NCBI GenBank assembly: GCA_003415625.1
Contig: PYIU01000004.1
Span: 3,162,001 to 3,226,000 of the forward strand
Origin: Aquanectria penicillioides
Lineage: Eukaryota; Ascomycota; Sordariomycetes; Hypocreales; Nectriaceae
Length of the DNA: 64,000 nucleotides
Direction of reading: 5' to 3'
A program made the position numbers and the translations under genes. Below the pieces are notes generated by a model, which saw only the letters and a list, made by a program, of their open reading frames with translations, was not told where the DNA came from and searched no databases. Shown piece after piece: positions 45,137-57,994 of this stretch. Within the stretch, counting starts at the first letter, position 1; each line of letters begins with the position of its first letter.

Positions 45137-48100
45137 ATGACCTCCTTAGGCCACTCGCGCTCGACGAGCCTGATCGACTCTCGCTCCAACCCCGTGGCCA
45201 ACTCTGGCGTCTTCAGTCCCCCACCGCCGAACGGGCGCAATGGCGGCGATTCTAGACCCGGGGGGGCTTCTATTCCGCACATCGATGATATCCTCATAGC
45301 CCCCAGAGACATCGATGTGAACCAGTCCATTCGCAAGTTGCTTGAAGCGGCCGAGGCATCGCTGCGCCAGGCGGAGATGAGCCGCGATTTCAAGAGACCT
45401 GCTATCGCATTGAAGGAATACATCCGAGCCTCCGTAATTGCTGTTCAAACCATCCGGAACCACCGAGACTATACCACGCTCAAGGAGGAGCACAATGACC
45501 TTGCTCGCGCACATAATGCATTGCTCAAGAAAATCAGCCAGCAAGATGCTTCGTTTGCTAGAATAAAGCAGGATATCATTGCGGACAACAAGCGGACTGG
45601 TGTGCAACCTACCAACAGTAGACCCGGATCATCTCATGGAAATGGTGGTATTGTCAACCGACCTAGATCGCCGACAAAAGCCAATGTTGTTGCCTCTCCA
45701 GCAAGCGTTAATGGTTTCCCAGGCAGGACCAAACCAACCATCCAACCCAAACCTCAAGCATTGCATGGAAATGCCATCAACCCCGGACGCTCGAGTTTTG
45801 GTCTTTCGGGCTCGGCTGCTCAGGATCTTGCTGCTCGCTTCGCCAACCTCCGTGGTCCCCAACCCTCTCCAGGCCAGGATCCTCGAATTAAAACACATCA
45901 AATTAACATACCCCCAAAGCCAGCTGGCCCTCGAGAAATGCCCCCAGCTCCACCCAGACCGCCAAAGATTGATGTCAATAGCAACATGCCAAGCCTACCA
46001 AAGATGCCAGATGCAATATATAGTCCTGCCCGTGGGAGTATATCGGGGGAAACTCCGAGACAACCTCCTCCAGCAGGCACACCCCGCGCCACCTACAGTA
46101 GAACTGGTTCTTCAACCTCTGTCCCTGGCACCCCTACCATGTCTTCTCATACCCAAGGTGATTATTTCACTCCTGCGCAGAGTTACTCAAACGTCTCGAT
46201 ACCTCCAGTACCGCCAGAGAGCACCATTAGGATTCCAGACCGAGATTCGATAACCCCCGAGGAACTTACGCAGGCTATGAAATGCAAAGGATCAATATTA
46301 GTTATTGATGTTCGAATTCGAGACGATTTCAACGAGGGCCATATCATGTCCTCGTCAACTATTTGCATCGAGCCGAGTATTCTGTTGAGGGACAGCCTTT
46401 CCGCGGACCAAATTGCGGAGAGTCTCATATTATCGCCAAACCAAGAAGAGTCTATATTCCAACAGCGAAGCAAATATGACCTGGTTGTATTTTATGATCA
46501 AGATTCTGAAAGTGTTCCCCACGCTCCTCGAAGCTCCGATGACCTGGTTCTTATCTCCCTACGGAGAGCGCTTGTGGATTTCAACTACGGACATGAACTC
46601 AGGAATCCTCCAAAAATTCTGAAGGGAGGCATTGACGCGTGGGTCAACTTGATGGGCCCAAGATCTCTCCGGTCAATTACCCAGGTGACTGCAAAGGTGG
46701 TCCAGGCTTCGAGCCGGAACCGAAGCGGAACCATCGAGCGAAGAATGTCGAAGTTCGTTGTCAAGCCGCACAAGCCAGACATTGCAAGGGCTTGGGAGGA
46801 GACCATCATAAATGAGGATAGGGAAACAGAATCAGCACCCAACTACGTGCGCACTACGGAAGAGTTTTTGAGAAAATATCCTGAAATTGGTTCGGAGAAG
46901 GAGTCGATGTCCTCGCAGGCCGCACCGCCATCAAAGCCGGCATATGGATCATCTCACCAAGTCGACCTGTATACTGATCTGCCGTCGCCTCCGACTAGGC
47001 CTGCCCCAGCTCTGCCTCGGCCCAGCTACAGTGGCCTCCCACAGACTGCGGACGAGAGCGAGCTTTACGGGAACGCCAATGCCCAGGGAACCAACAGGAC
47101 GGCGGCAAGGGTGCCTATGAAAGCTGTTGAACCTCAGCCTACTGGGGATAAGACTAGGTCCAATACCGGATTAAATAACCCTGGAAACTGGTGTTATGCA
47201 AACAGCATCATGCAGTCACTTTTGGCATCCCCCGGGTTTGGGAGAGAGCTGGCAGATTCAGACTGGGTGGAAATGTATAAAGTACCGAAGAAGGCGGATG
47301 AGAAGATTGACAATCCTCAGCTGATGATCAAGATCATCTCTAATTTGTTCCACTGGATGAGCTCAGGCAAATTCCAGGCCATGAAGGCTCAAACCTTGAT
47401 GGTGAGTACCTTTTATTTAACGAATCAAACCAGGATCTAGAAAGGGATGAATGAGATGAACGAAAGCTAACCTGGCGGGAACAGAACTACTCCCTGTATC
47501 TATCCAAACAGGGTGATGGTATGCAAATGTTTGGTGGAAACGGACAGCAGGATGCACAAGAGTTCATGTCGTTCCTCTTGACAAACTTACACGACGAGAC
47601 AAACATGCGGCGCGATTCCAAGGGCCAGGAAGTGCAACCTGATACCAAAAAGCAGTCGCTTCTGCACGCAGCGCTTGGGTACTGGAGCAACCACACTAAC
47701 TTCAATCAGTCCATGATAGACCAGTACTGGCGCGGCCTGGATTTGGGAGTGGTCAGATGCCTCAAGTGCAATACCCAGACATACTCCTTCTCAACCTTTG
47801 AAGTCATCCCACTCCCCGTCCTCTCCAACAAAAGCATGACCTTGGATCAGGTCCTCCAGGAATCTATGATGGACAACCCCATCGATGACTTTCAATGTGA
47901 CCACTGCAAAGCAACGACGCGCGCCGTACGCAGTGTCATGCTTGTCCGGGCGCCATCCCTGCTTTGCGTCTCGTTCAACCGCTTCGACTACAACCCCCGC
48001 AACGGCAAGACGACCAAGTCCACGGCCCGCATCACCTGGGACTTTAATGATGTCGACTTTTCACGCTACTTCCTCCCTGCCGCCACTCAAGGATCCTCGT

Positions 48101-48390
48101 CCAAGGACGGTCACCCGGCTCCATGGGACCCGGCCTTCACTGGGCCATTCCACTACGAGGCGTACGCTGTCATCGTGCACAGCGGCGCCAGCGCCAATGA
48201 AGGCCACTACTTTGCCTACATCCGGGACACGGCGTCGCACGATCCGTACGCGTGGCTCTGCTTCAACGACACGAAGGTGACTAGACTTCGCATCGGCAGC
48301 GGCGGCCCCGACGACGTCAAGGAGAGGGTCTTCAAGAGCTCCGAACAGGTGCCCTACCTCGTCTTCTTCCGCCGCAAGTCCTCGGCATGA
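45137..48390 (+). CDS. Ubiquitin-specific protease with MIT-like and rhodanese-like regions (USP8/Doa4 type)
   Basis: Cysteine deubiquitinase. Exons 45137-47401 and 47485-48390; the 83-bp intron (GTGAGT, branch AGCTAACC, CAG) is phase 0. Product 1056 residues. N-terminal helical MIT-like region, ~50-150 (NQSIRKLLEAAEASLRQAEM ... ALKEYIRASVIAVQTI). Disordered Pro-rich linker. Rhodanese-like domain, ~375-530 (ILVIDVRIRDDFNEGHI), lacking an obvious catalytic Cys. USP domain from ~675: Cys box GLNNPGNWCYANSIMQSLL with nucleophile Cys686, QQDAQEFMSFLL, zinc ribbon CLKC...CDHC, and His box ANEGHYFAYIRD with His996. The usual GNTCY is GNWCY here; the Cys is intact. This architecture resembles animal USP8 and yeast Doa4, which recycle ubiquitin from endosomal cargo. 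Start at MTSLGHSRS; no ATG lies upstream in frame nearby. Confidence 0.93.
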
Positions 48391-49687
48391 CGCCAACACC
48401 AACTGCCACCGCAAAGTCGCCCACCACTCTCCCCTGTATCTACACCTCTATCCTAGCCTCATCACGCCTAGCTTCCTCAAGGGGACCAGAAATGACCCCC
48501 ACGAGCTGTCAACTGTCACGACAACGCTCGCTCAACCTCGGGACATGCGGGCAGGCTTTCTCGGTTTCTCCCAAGCTTAAGCATCGTTCCTGATGCCTGA
48601 TCAGACCCTTGCGCTGTCATTGGATACCGTCGCTCGCGCCCCCCCCTGTCCCGCACCGCCTCCTCGGAACGCAACCCCTCGGCACATGTTTATCCTCAAG
48701 CCTTCACCGTTCTTGTACCTCCCCCTGACATCATCCTTATCTGCACCTCCCGGCTTTCCGGTTCTTTTCGTTGCCGGTTTTTCTTTTCTCGCTTCCAAGT
48801 AAATCAGGCAAAGCAAGCATGGCATGGAGCAAGCAGGACGGGCGTTCTTTTCCTTCTGCTTTATTTTCTTCTTTTGATTCTTTCATGGTCTTATTATTAT
48901 CGAGCTCTTTTACTGCCTCAGTTACTTACGGTCGGATTACAGGTAGTCTCTTGTTCCATGTTTTTTTTTTTTTTTTGGCCAGCATGATGTGATTTATCTT
49001 CACCACCATTTTAAATAATGACCACGATTATGAACCAGACTATCTTTTTTTTTTGTCATATCATCATGCATGTATGGGCCGGTCCTTTTTTTAGTGTCAA
49101 TGGGCTCGAGGGAGGGCAGATTTTGACTCGTGTTACTTGTTCTCTTCCCCCGTCTTCCCAAATGGAGAAGCACATGACGTGGATACACGAGGGCCCCAAA
49201 GTGACACCGCAAGATTAAGCCAGAGCGGCCCACCACTCACGCCGCTTGGATGTTGCTGCTCATTCGTCGCCCCACCAGGTGGACATTGCTGTCCTCCATA
49301 CACACTCATCTAATATGTCTCCAGTGGAGGACTTTCACATGTCGAAAGCACGAGCTGAGCGCAAATCACCTCAGATCACGTTATCCGGATTATTCGGAGT
49401 CCTTGGCAAACAGGGTCTTTAAAATATGGAACCAAGACTTAAATGGAGGGGGTGACTGGATTGAGGTATTCAATAAAAATCCGATAAAATCATCATGGAG
49501 CCAACGCCGCACAAGCTACAGTACAGTCAAACACTCTCGAAAAGAGCCAACTTAAAATCCGGGCGCGCACGCAAATCACCTAGCTCTTGCACCTGGTATC
49601 CCGTCGTCGTTTCGCCCGTCCGTCCGTCCGTCCGTCCGTTTCTGCTACATCCCGATTGCGTATTCTGTTCGACGTCTCCGATATTCC
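48391..49687. other. Convergent intergenic region, no gene seen
   Basis: 3' flanks of the deubiquitinase (+) and acyl-CoA synthetase (-). Contains a T17 run near 48961-48977 and a (CGTC)n microsatellite at about 49616-49638. No coding sequence is recognised. Confidence 0.45.
49616..49638. repeat. (CGTC)n tetranucleotide repeat
   Basis: About five tandem copies, just 3' of the acyl-CoA synthetase stop codon, probably in its 3'UTR. Confidence 0.85.
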
Positions 49688-52009
49688 TTAAATGTTGCTG
49701 AGGCATTCTTGGATGTCCTTCTTGAATGCCTCGCGGATCACTTTTCGGTTCAGCTTTTGCGTCGCAGTGACAAGGCCCTGCAGGATATGAGTTAGCCACA
49801 ATTTGGGGTTGCACAAACATGTGAAGAAAGTTCTTACGCTATCAGGAGTCCATTCCTCGTCGGTGATGACGACACCAGCCACCGTCTCCATACTAGACAG
49901 GCTAGCTCGCTTGGCAGCTACTTGGAGGTCCTTGAGGACAAAGTTTTGGACCTTCTTGTTGTGGTGCATGGTGTGGATGTTATCCTCGTGCACACCTAGC
50001 TCCTTTGCCTTCTCGACCAGAATCTTTTCGTTAGGCATGATAATGGCGATAGGACGCGAGCACTCGGCATCGGCGTGAACCATGACGTTGGCCACAGTTT
50101 GGGCGCCGCGGTAGACAGCCTCGAGCTTCTCGAGGGCGATGTATTCGCCGCCTTGCATCTTGACCAAGTTCTTGACACGGTCGATGACACGAAGATGACC
50201 ATCGGCGTCAAACTCACCGATATCGCCGGTCTTGAACCATCCATCGGGAGTGAGGGCCTTTTCGGTCTCCTCGGGGTTGTCATAATACTTGGTCATGATT
50301 GGGAGACCCTTGAGCCAGATCTCGCCCTGGGGAGGAGTTGCGTCGGTCGAGTACCCGAGGTCGGGGATCGAGACAAGCTTGGCTTCGCAGCTTGAGGGAA
50401 TAGGACCGATGGAGTTAGGCGAATACTCGAGTGGGCAACCCAGCGATCCGTTGGCACAAGTCTCAGTGAGACCATAACCAGCCAACATGGGAGCCAGAAC
50501 CAGGGATAAGAATTGCTTGGTTCCATCCGAAATGCCACTGGCACCGTTCATGGTGAATCGAAGTCGACCACCGGTGAGCTCTCGGACCTTGCTGAAAACG
50601 ATGTTGTCGAAGATGTTGGCACCAGGCAGCTTGTTCCTCGACATGAAGGTCTTGTAGTTGAAGGCACCCCAGAAGAGGCTTCGGAGGATGGGGCTCGCAG
50701 TCTCGAGCTTTGCGACGACACCCTTCTTGACTGTCTCCCAGATTTGTGGGACACCGACCATGACGGTGGGTCGGAACTCGTGCATGTCACCGAAGCAGTT
50801 CTTGACCATGCTGTCGGCCAGGGTACGGGGGTTGCCGTATCCGAGGGTGCCGCCGATGAAGAGCACAAGGTTCTCAAGGGCCATCTCGAAGATGTGGGCG
50901 AGAGGCAGGTAAGCAAGGATGTGCTCCCTGTCGCTGACACATTCCTCGACGCAAGTGAAGAGACCGGTAACTTGCAAGTCAAATGTTAGTTCACGAACCT
51001 AATAGGATGACGAATGTGGGGTTTTCATGCGGAGGCCAGCGACAATGGCAACGTACCTCCAGCTACCAAAGCTTCGTGGGTAATGCAAGCGCCCTTGGGT
51101 AGGCCAGTAGAGCCAGAGGTGTACATGACACAGTAGATGTCAGTGGGCTTCGCCGGGTTAGGGTCAACTGGCTTCTCCTCGCCAAGCTCGCGGAGCTCTT
51201 CGTAAGTAATGACCCTGACCTCGGGGTTGGCCTTCTTGAATTCGTCGATCTCACCGCCCTGGGTGAAGACGCAAGCTTCGTTGACAATGACAGTCTTGAC
51301 GTTGGACTTCTTGATGGGATCGGAAGCAGTCTTGAGCAGGTGAGGATCGGTATACATGACACTGCAGTTGGTCTGGACGAGTGAGTGCTCAACACCGCTA
51401 GGGCCGAGTGTGTCATAGGCGGTTACGATGGGAATGGATTGCGAGGCGCATCCGTGGGACAATGAAATCCAGCTGACACTGTACGGAGATGGGTTAGCGG
51501 GACGGCAAAGGAAGCAAAGGAATAGGGACGACAATGCTCTCGCGGGTGCAATGCTTCCAAAACATACCTGGTTGTGCCAAAGATGTGAACCTTGTCCTCA
51601 CTGGTCAAACCAAGGTTGCGCAGGCCAGATCCGAGCTGGTGAACCCGTGCCTCATACTCCTTGTAGGTCAAGTAATCGAAGGGGGACAGCTCGAAGTATT
51701 GCCACTCCTTCTCAATCTCCTGGACCTCGCCGCCGACGCTCTTCTTAATCTTCTTGGTCTCCTTGTGCAGCTTGACGAGCTTACGGGCGCCGACGGCAGT
51801 ATGGTTGGGGTAGATGCGGGCGCTTCGCTTGACGATGTCATAGACGGTATGGACGCCCTCGGCAGGGCTGTTGAGCAGGCCGTCCTTGGCGCGGGGATGG
51901 CGACGGGGGAGGGTCTCGCCGGCGACCTTTTCGTAGCCGGGGACTCGATGGTGAAAGGCGGCTTGTGTACCTGGGTCAGAGGCATGATGCCCTTTGTGTA
52001 GTCGGTCAT
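49688..52009 (-). CDS. Long-chain fatty-acid-CoA ligase (Faa1/Faa4 type), with one frame break near the N-terminus
   Basis: Activates long-chain fatty acids to acyl-CoA (ATP to AMP). Exons (minus): 52009-51568, 51478-51057, 50970-49838, 49777-49688. Introns of 89, 86 and 60 bp are all GT-AG. The exons total 2087 bp; one added base gives 2088 and 695 residues. The missing base is in the GGGG run 51939-51942: the N-terminus MTDYTKGIMPLTQVHKPPFT then IESP must join GYEKVAGETLPRRHPRAKDG, which lies one frame away. AMP-binding signature CVMYTSGSTGLPKGA (residue ~265). Also seen: YLPLAHIFEMALENLVL, AGYGLTETCANGSLG, WFKTGDIGEFDADGHLRVID and RVKNLVKMQGGEYIALEKLE (fatty-acyl-CoA synthetase signature). 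C-terminus VTATQKLNRKVIREAFKKDI. No signal peptide. The break is most likely a sequence error rather than inactivation. Confidence 0.93.
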
Positions 52010-55000
52010 GATGACGGCGGGAAGCTCGGATGGAGCTTAATCGGCTATGACGGGGAGTGGGAGTGGGAGGGAAAGAGGAGACAGCAAGGGAGGAACAAGG
52101 CGAGCGCCGGGAGAGCAGGAGCCGGGCGCGGGCGAAGCGAATTGGAAGAAGAAGGGACGAAGGGAAGCAGAACTGGGTATCTCTGGAGTTGGGGAGGAGG
52201 AAGATGATGAGGAGAAGCAGCGGAGGAGCAGGCAGATAAAGCACCGGTGCGCGCCAGGACGGACGTCAGAGGCCACACAGAGCACGGGAGGAGACGACGA
52301 CGACAGCCGGCAAGCGAGCAGGCGAGACATGCAAAAAGGCTGCTACACAAGGCAGGGAAGGTGCCTTGACACAAGGTCAGGTTGGGGAGTGGGAGGTAGG
52401 GGAGGGAAGGAAGCCAGTGGACAGGTACCTCAGCTAAGGTGGGAGGTACCTCTGACAGTTCTCCATTTGCTGGGGGCAGGGGGGGCAGAGAAAGGGTGCG
52501 GTGCTACCTCGTCAGTGACCCGCTGCCGCCTTCATCAGACACCCTCAGGTACCGTGGGTTCCCCCCCCATCCGCTAAGGTTACAGTTGATCGAAAAGAAA
52601 AGTGTCCCACCATACGACGATTAGGGCTCATATGGGTCATAGGGGTCCTCGTTTCTATGGATGGCCCTCACCGTGGAAAGGATTTTGTCTTCGAATGTGG
52701 GATGACAAATGTTGTTTCCCGCTGACTTCCCTTTACCCCTCCTGCACCCCCCCTTTCTGCTGCAATTCGACATTTTGACAAGACCCCCGCTCCAGAAAAA
52801 CAAAAGCTCCAAGCTGATGATAGAGACTGACTACTAGTAGCCTGTGCAATGCAAGGTATGTAACTCCCGGGGGCACGGTGCGGTACCCAGGCGACATCGA
52901 TATGTACATGGCGGTGCTAATGCATTGGACTCAGACACTGGGGCCACAGCGTAGGCTCGTTGCTGGGGTTGTGGAGAGCCTAGGCCAAAGCTCCTTGGCG
53001 GGAACCAGGCGACGACGCCACAGCGGCCGGGTTGCCCACTGAGGCCAGGACGGCAACACAGCGGCACGAGACCAGACTAGTACAGTTCCGAAGATTTTTA
53101 CATGGAAGTGCAGCTCCAAGCCTGGGGTGAGATCGAGCAATGTGAACGCACAATGAGCAGCAGATCCGGCAGTGCGTTGCTAGCATCTACGGTGCCGTTC
53201 CCTCTGCGCTGGGGGGCCGGAAGGGTTGCGTTTGACTGTACCACGTATCTGGGGATGCCAGCTTTGCTGCCCTGCTCCTGGAGCATCCGCCGTCCCAGCC
53301 AACGAGGCCGGATGCAGCAGCCGTGGCGGTGGCTCGGGCCTTGGTAAACTTGGTGCGCTGCGAAGTGTGAAGTGTGAAGTGTGGTTGTGTTAGCCCCCAG
53401 CGTCTGTTTAAAGGCATGAAGCGACCCGGGGAAGCTAAGGGCGTCAAAGGTGGGTAGGCTGGTACCTCGCCGGGAACACGAGGTACCTCGGGCCACAGCC
53501 AGTGGACAGGAAGTGGAAAGGAAGGGGACCGGCGTTGTGGGTTCGGATGCCCTGGAGATCAGGCCGTCAGAACCTACCGACAACGTCCCGCTGGCTCCGT
53601 AGTGCGCTCTGGGCACCTGAGCACCTGAGAACCCGCCATGGTGCAAGCCAGCCTGCAGGGCCAGAGACACGGGTTTCGCAGCTTTGGGGTGGACATTGGG
53701 GCGCAACCTGCACCGCGATGCCCCAAAGTGCGCCCACCTGCTGCACCAAAGAACGCAGGCAGACAGGGGAGCTAAGGGGAGCTTGGCCCCGCCGACGGGG
53801 TGTTCAATTGCGTCACACATCTGAACTGACTAGAGGTGAGGCCTTGTGAGGCCTTGACGACGGCAAATTGGGGTCGTCACTCCAAACTCGGTTCGCCAGT
53901 GGTTGTTTTTGTCGCCAAAGTAGCCCGTAATTTGCCGTCTATCGAGATTCTACACCACGACTGGCGCCAGAGCCTCCCCCTGGCCTCGCCTTGCCAAAGG
54001 AGCCGTCGATCGCCATGGCCGCCTCGGAGCTAGGAGAAAAAGTCACAGCCGTGCACAGATATAGATAAAGGTCCAGGACCAGGACCTACCAACAAGCGGA
54101 CCTACTGCAAAGCATGTATTTCCACTGCTACCATGTATGTACAACGTGCATTACTGCATGTGCGTGCGCATGTGCGCGCGCATGTTTGGTTTTCTTTGAT
54201 TTATTTTCCTCGTCCCCGTTCCATTTTAGGGGCACAATGGATCTCTGTCAGGGCGCTGTGTCCCATCCGAGTCGCCCAGGCCCATGTCGCTGCCCTTGTG
54301 AGTCCCCTGGCCTCTTCGTCTTGGCTGGGCTTGGCTTCTGACTTGGGACTGGCCGGTGCGCAGTACCATGCAGGCCAACGAAGGCGACTCAACTCACTCG
54401 CTTGCCTCTAACACACCGAGTAAGTGCCATGGACTCGAGTTGAGAGGGTCAGCAATCCGCCACCCGGCTGCCCCAAAAGACATGGGTGAGTGCTTGCATC
54501 GTCGTCGCGTCATTGTGGGTTGCCGACGCCCTGCAAGACCCGCCGTTGATGCTTTGCTGACCACGATGGCCACGGATTGCACGGCGCCGAGGGATCAACT
54601 CGACGGCGCACCAGCCACAGATGCCGAAAATCACAAGCAAACCAAAGCCTGAACCCGGTAGCCGTCTGCTCCCGTCATTAGACAGACAGGTCGGAGCAGC
54701 AGGCTACAGACAGCCAACCGCAAGTGGGAGAAATGGGCACAGGGAATGGCGAATGATGGCAAAATACAGGAAAGCGGCATGCCCGCCGCCACCGCCGTGG
54801 TTCAAGCCAGAAATCCCATCCCATGGTAGCAAACAATATACACTAAAAGGAATGTACTACTGCTGGTGGTACCAGACGCCACACTTAACTTTTTTAGCTC
54901 TATTAAACGCCCCTTGACGCCTCGTCCCCTCACCGGCAACCAGCAGGCTGTCCAATGCCAGGTTGAATCTTAGGTGTGTGGGTGACGACTGCCTCCTGTA

Positions 55001-57994
55001 GTGCCCCGTACCTTCCTATCATCTGCCCTGCATACATAGGTAGACAAAGTGACAGCTGTCTTACCCCAACGTTTTTTTTTTGTTCCATTTCTTCCGAGCC
55101 CCCAATTATAGGTATCAAGATCCCCCCTTCGTCATGCGCCAATGTCACGATTGCCTGAGTTTGCCCAACAGCAAGACAACAGATCACCAAGAAAAAAAAA
55201 AGACACCACTTTGTTCTGTTAGGACGCGTCAAATACCTGACCTGTAACCTTACGACATGCTTCCTCGTTTCAGCCGCGCCGAGACCTCTGTGCCACCGTC
55301 CTCTGTCCATCTTCCTCTCCATCCAGACTGCCCCCCCCCCCCCCCCCCCGAAAGCTCGTGGCCAGGGTGAGGCCTGTCTGGCCGATCGGCTCACAGGCTT
55401 CCCTTGTTTGCTCTGCTCCGACGCCGCCTCTCCCCGGCTTTGCCTCCCGGTCTTTGTGAGCTCTCACGTTGCGTTGTGATCTAATCTCTCCTTCTTGGAG
55501 TCGTACATATAAACATGCTGTAGATACACTCCGCGGCTGGCCTTCCAGCCGAGGCGGTGCATGTCAATGACAACATCAACATGTGTCGGTTCGGTGTCCA
55601 CTCTTTGCAGGAAAGGCTGCGCCCAAGCCAAGAATATTGGATGCAGCAACCTGCGACAAAGATGGTCAACCGCAATTCAATTTCGACAGCTACGCCGTGA
55701 AGCCAAGCTTTTCATCTCTTTGAGCTAAAGGCTATAATTCGCAGCCAAGACCTGGGGCGATGATCGGGTGACCACCTACTACTGTGTACATGTTGCTATT
55801 CAAACACAGCTCCTCGGGCTTTACCCGTTTGGTGAACAGCCCTTGGGAGGGCGGCCTTGGCCATTCTTGGGTCTGCTATCTTGGCTCACAGTTGAACTTG
55901 GCGTCAACGACCTGGGCAGCTCTAGACATCTAGGTTGTTTTTGGATGGGCCCATGATCGATCCTGGCTCTCCCTCCGACTGCATCAGCACGGAAGCAGTT
56001 GGTTCTCGGCATTGCACATCCCCGCCTCTGTGTTACCTCAAGCTGGTGCGTGCTGGTCCTAGGCCCGGCCCTACCTGTCCACTCGCGGTGATGCGGTTGG
56101 TGAGCGTGTCTTCGACCTGGTCGTCCTTTTTTCAAACAGGCCGGGATCTTTGCGGTTTGGACAGCCCCAGGTCCAACAACCTCCCGAATCGGTCAATGCC
56201 CCAGCTTCGCTTCGATGCGCGGCCGCCGCCAGAGGCGACGATAGTGTCGATGCGGTGCGCAAACTCATTGATGAACTATCTCCTCCTGCCTTGACCTGAG
56301 TCAGCCCACTCGCCGCGCATTTACGACACAGTTCCAAAGCAGCTCGTGTCCATGTTTGTCTCCTCTGTTTCTCCTCCTTCTGCTACTCAAGACCCTAGAA
56401 ACTCAACTTGGCCATAATGTCTTGTCATTTAGGCTTGACGCCACAACTCACAATTTGGGGCATGGATCCCACCAATACATGCCTCCCCGTAAAAACCACC
56501 TGACATTCTGGCGTAGCGCATACCTTTCCAGGCCATCCGAACCCCAACATTTCCATCCTTTGAGCGCATCGACTCCATCCCTGCTCCCAAATGGGCATCG
56601 ACCAACGGTCAGCAGCTTCGTCTTGGGTGCGAACCCTGGGCGGACATGCTGACGCAGACCCGGCGAGCTGTCAACCGCCTACTCATTAGTGTCTGCACGC
56701 TTTCTTTGTCTCTCTTCAAGCCAGTTGAAACTTGAACCTTGCTAGTCGCAGCGCTCAAGACCTAGCTCCATCTATGGTGCTCTATTTGATGGCGAGGATC
56801 CCTCATATCGATAGGGCTGTAAATTTGGCAGGTCTAGAACCTCCTCGACCACCCCGTCTCCTCGACCATGCTCTGAGCAAATTACATGCTAATTAACAAT
56901 GTGATCTTCTGTCATCCGGCAACTTCCGGTCAACTAGGGCACTAGGGCGCTAGAGCGAGAGAGTCCTTGACGAAGCAGTCGTGGTGGCAGTGTCAGCCAC
57001 CATGAAACTGGCGCTGACATGGCGGCTCTTTATTTCGTTCAATGGATGCCACGACACCAGAAGCCAAGCTTTTGGATCTAGGAGCCTATGGGTTTCGATC
57101 CTTCACCATGTCACCAGTACATGAGTTCCAGCCGCAGCTACAAAGCACGGCAGCTGTCTTATCGTCCAAGCTAGAGCTAGAAAGTCCCTAAATACATACC
57201 GCCGTTGAGTCATGGAGCAAATACTTGGCATCGGCCAACCTACGGCGGGTAAGATTGCAACGATGCGCTTCTCCAATTGCATTCATTCATCTTCTTCACG
57301 ATGTGCCGTCCTGCTTGCCTCTCAATCCTCCACGTAGCATACACCTCGGTCCCTCGAATACCGAGGCCCTCTTCAAGCTCCACAGCAATGCAAGCCTGTG
57401 TTCGCGTGGCCAATATGCCCGTTTAATACCCCCAAGTTCGGCAATGGTGACACCGCATCTTACACGGCGGTATGGACGAGGTCTCACACTCACACATGCA
57501 ATGCAAGTGGCTTGAGCTACCAAGCTCAATTCAGCATGCTGACAGCTGACACACAGCTGGTGCCTATTTGGGGTTGAGGCCGCGGGTAAGTCTGACGCAA
57601 AGGGTGGCTACTACGTGAATATGCTTCAAGGTTCTCTTGATATTTAGGTGCGGCAATCAGCACCCAAAGCGAAGATATTCGCCGCTCCGTCAACGGCCAG
57701 GCAGTCAATTGTTTAATACGATGCCCTCAATTCCATTTGACTGTCTGGCCGGGACTTGGCGGGGCAAAATTGCCGGAGAGTACGCGTCGCCCATTGGCCG
57801 CAGTAGCTCGCCGCGACTCAGGGGTAGGCCGTAACCCCAAATTATACGAGGAGTCTCAGGAAACTGGCTTTCTTTGCTCTCTCAGCTTCGCAACAATTTT
57901 CGTCGAAGCTGACGCTTCTGTTATCGACCAGGGCCTCGTTGCGGTCCATTTTGTATCTCGGAGGCTGGGTTGATAGATTTGCTCAAGTTTCGTG
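52010..57994. other. 6-kb gene-poor region
   Basis: No gene is recognised. 52.0-52.4 kb is probably the leader/promoter of the acyl-CoA synthetase. 52.4-53.5 kb carries six GGTACC palindromes. A 19-C homopolymer sits at 55331-55349. The longest frame (minus strand, about 53098-53820) is Cys/Ser/His/Arg-rich without hydrophobic periodicity or known motifs and overlaps frames on the other strand. No transposase, reverse transcriptase or clear terminal repeat was seen. Confidence 0.45.
55331..55349. repeat. 19-base C homopolymer
   Basis: Uninterrupted C run in intergenic DNA. Confidence 0.9.

Noticed and set aside
53098..53820. 240-codon open frame on the minus strand in the 52-58 kb gap
   Set aside because: Cys/Ser/Arg/His-rich composition typical of GC-rich non-coding DNA, with overlapping frames on the opposite strand and no recognisable domain.
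52010..57994. Transposon or retroelement remnant in the 6-kb gap
   Set aside because: No transposase, integrase or reverse-transcriptase residues, target-site duplication or terminal repeat could be seen by eye.
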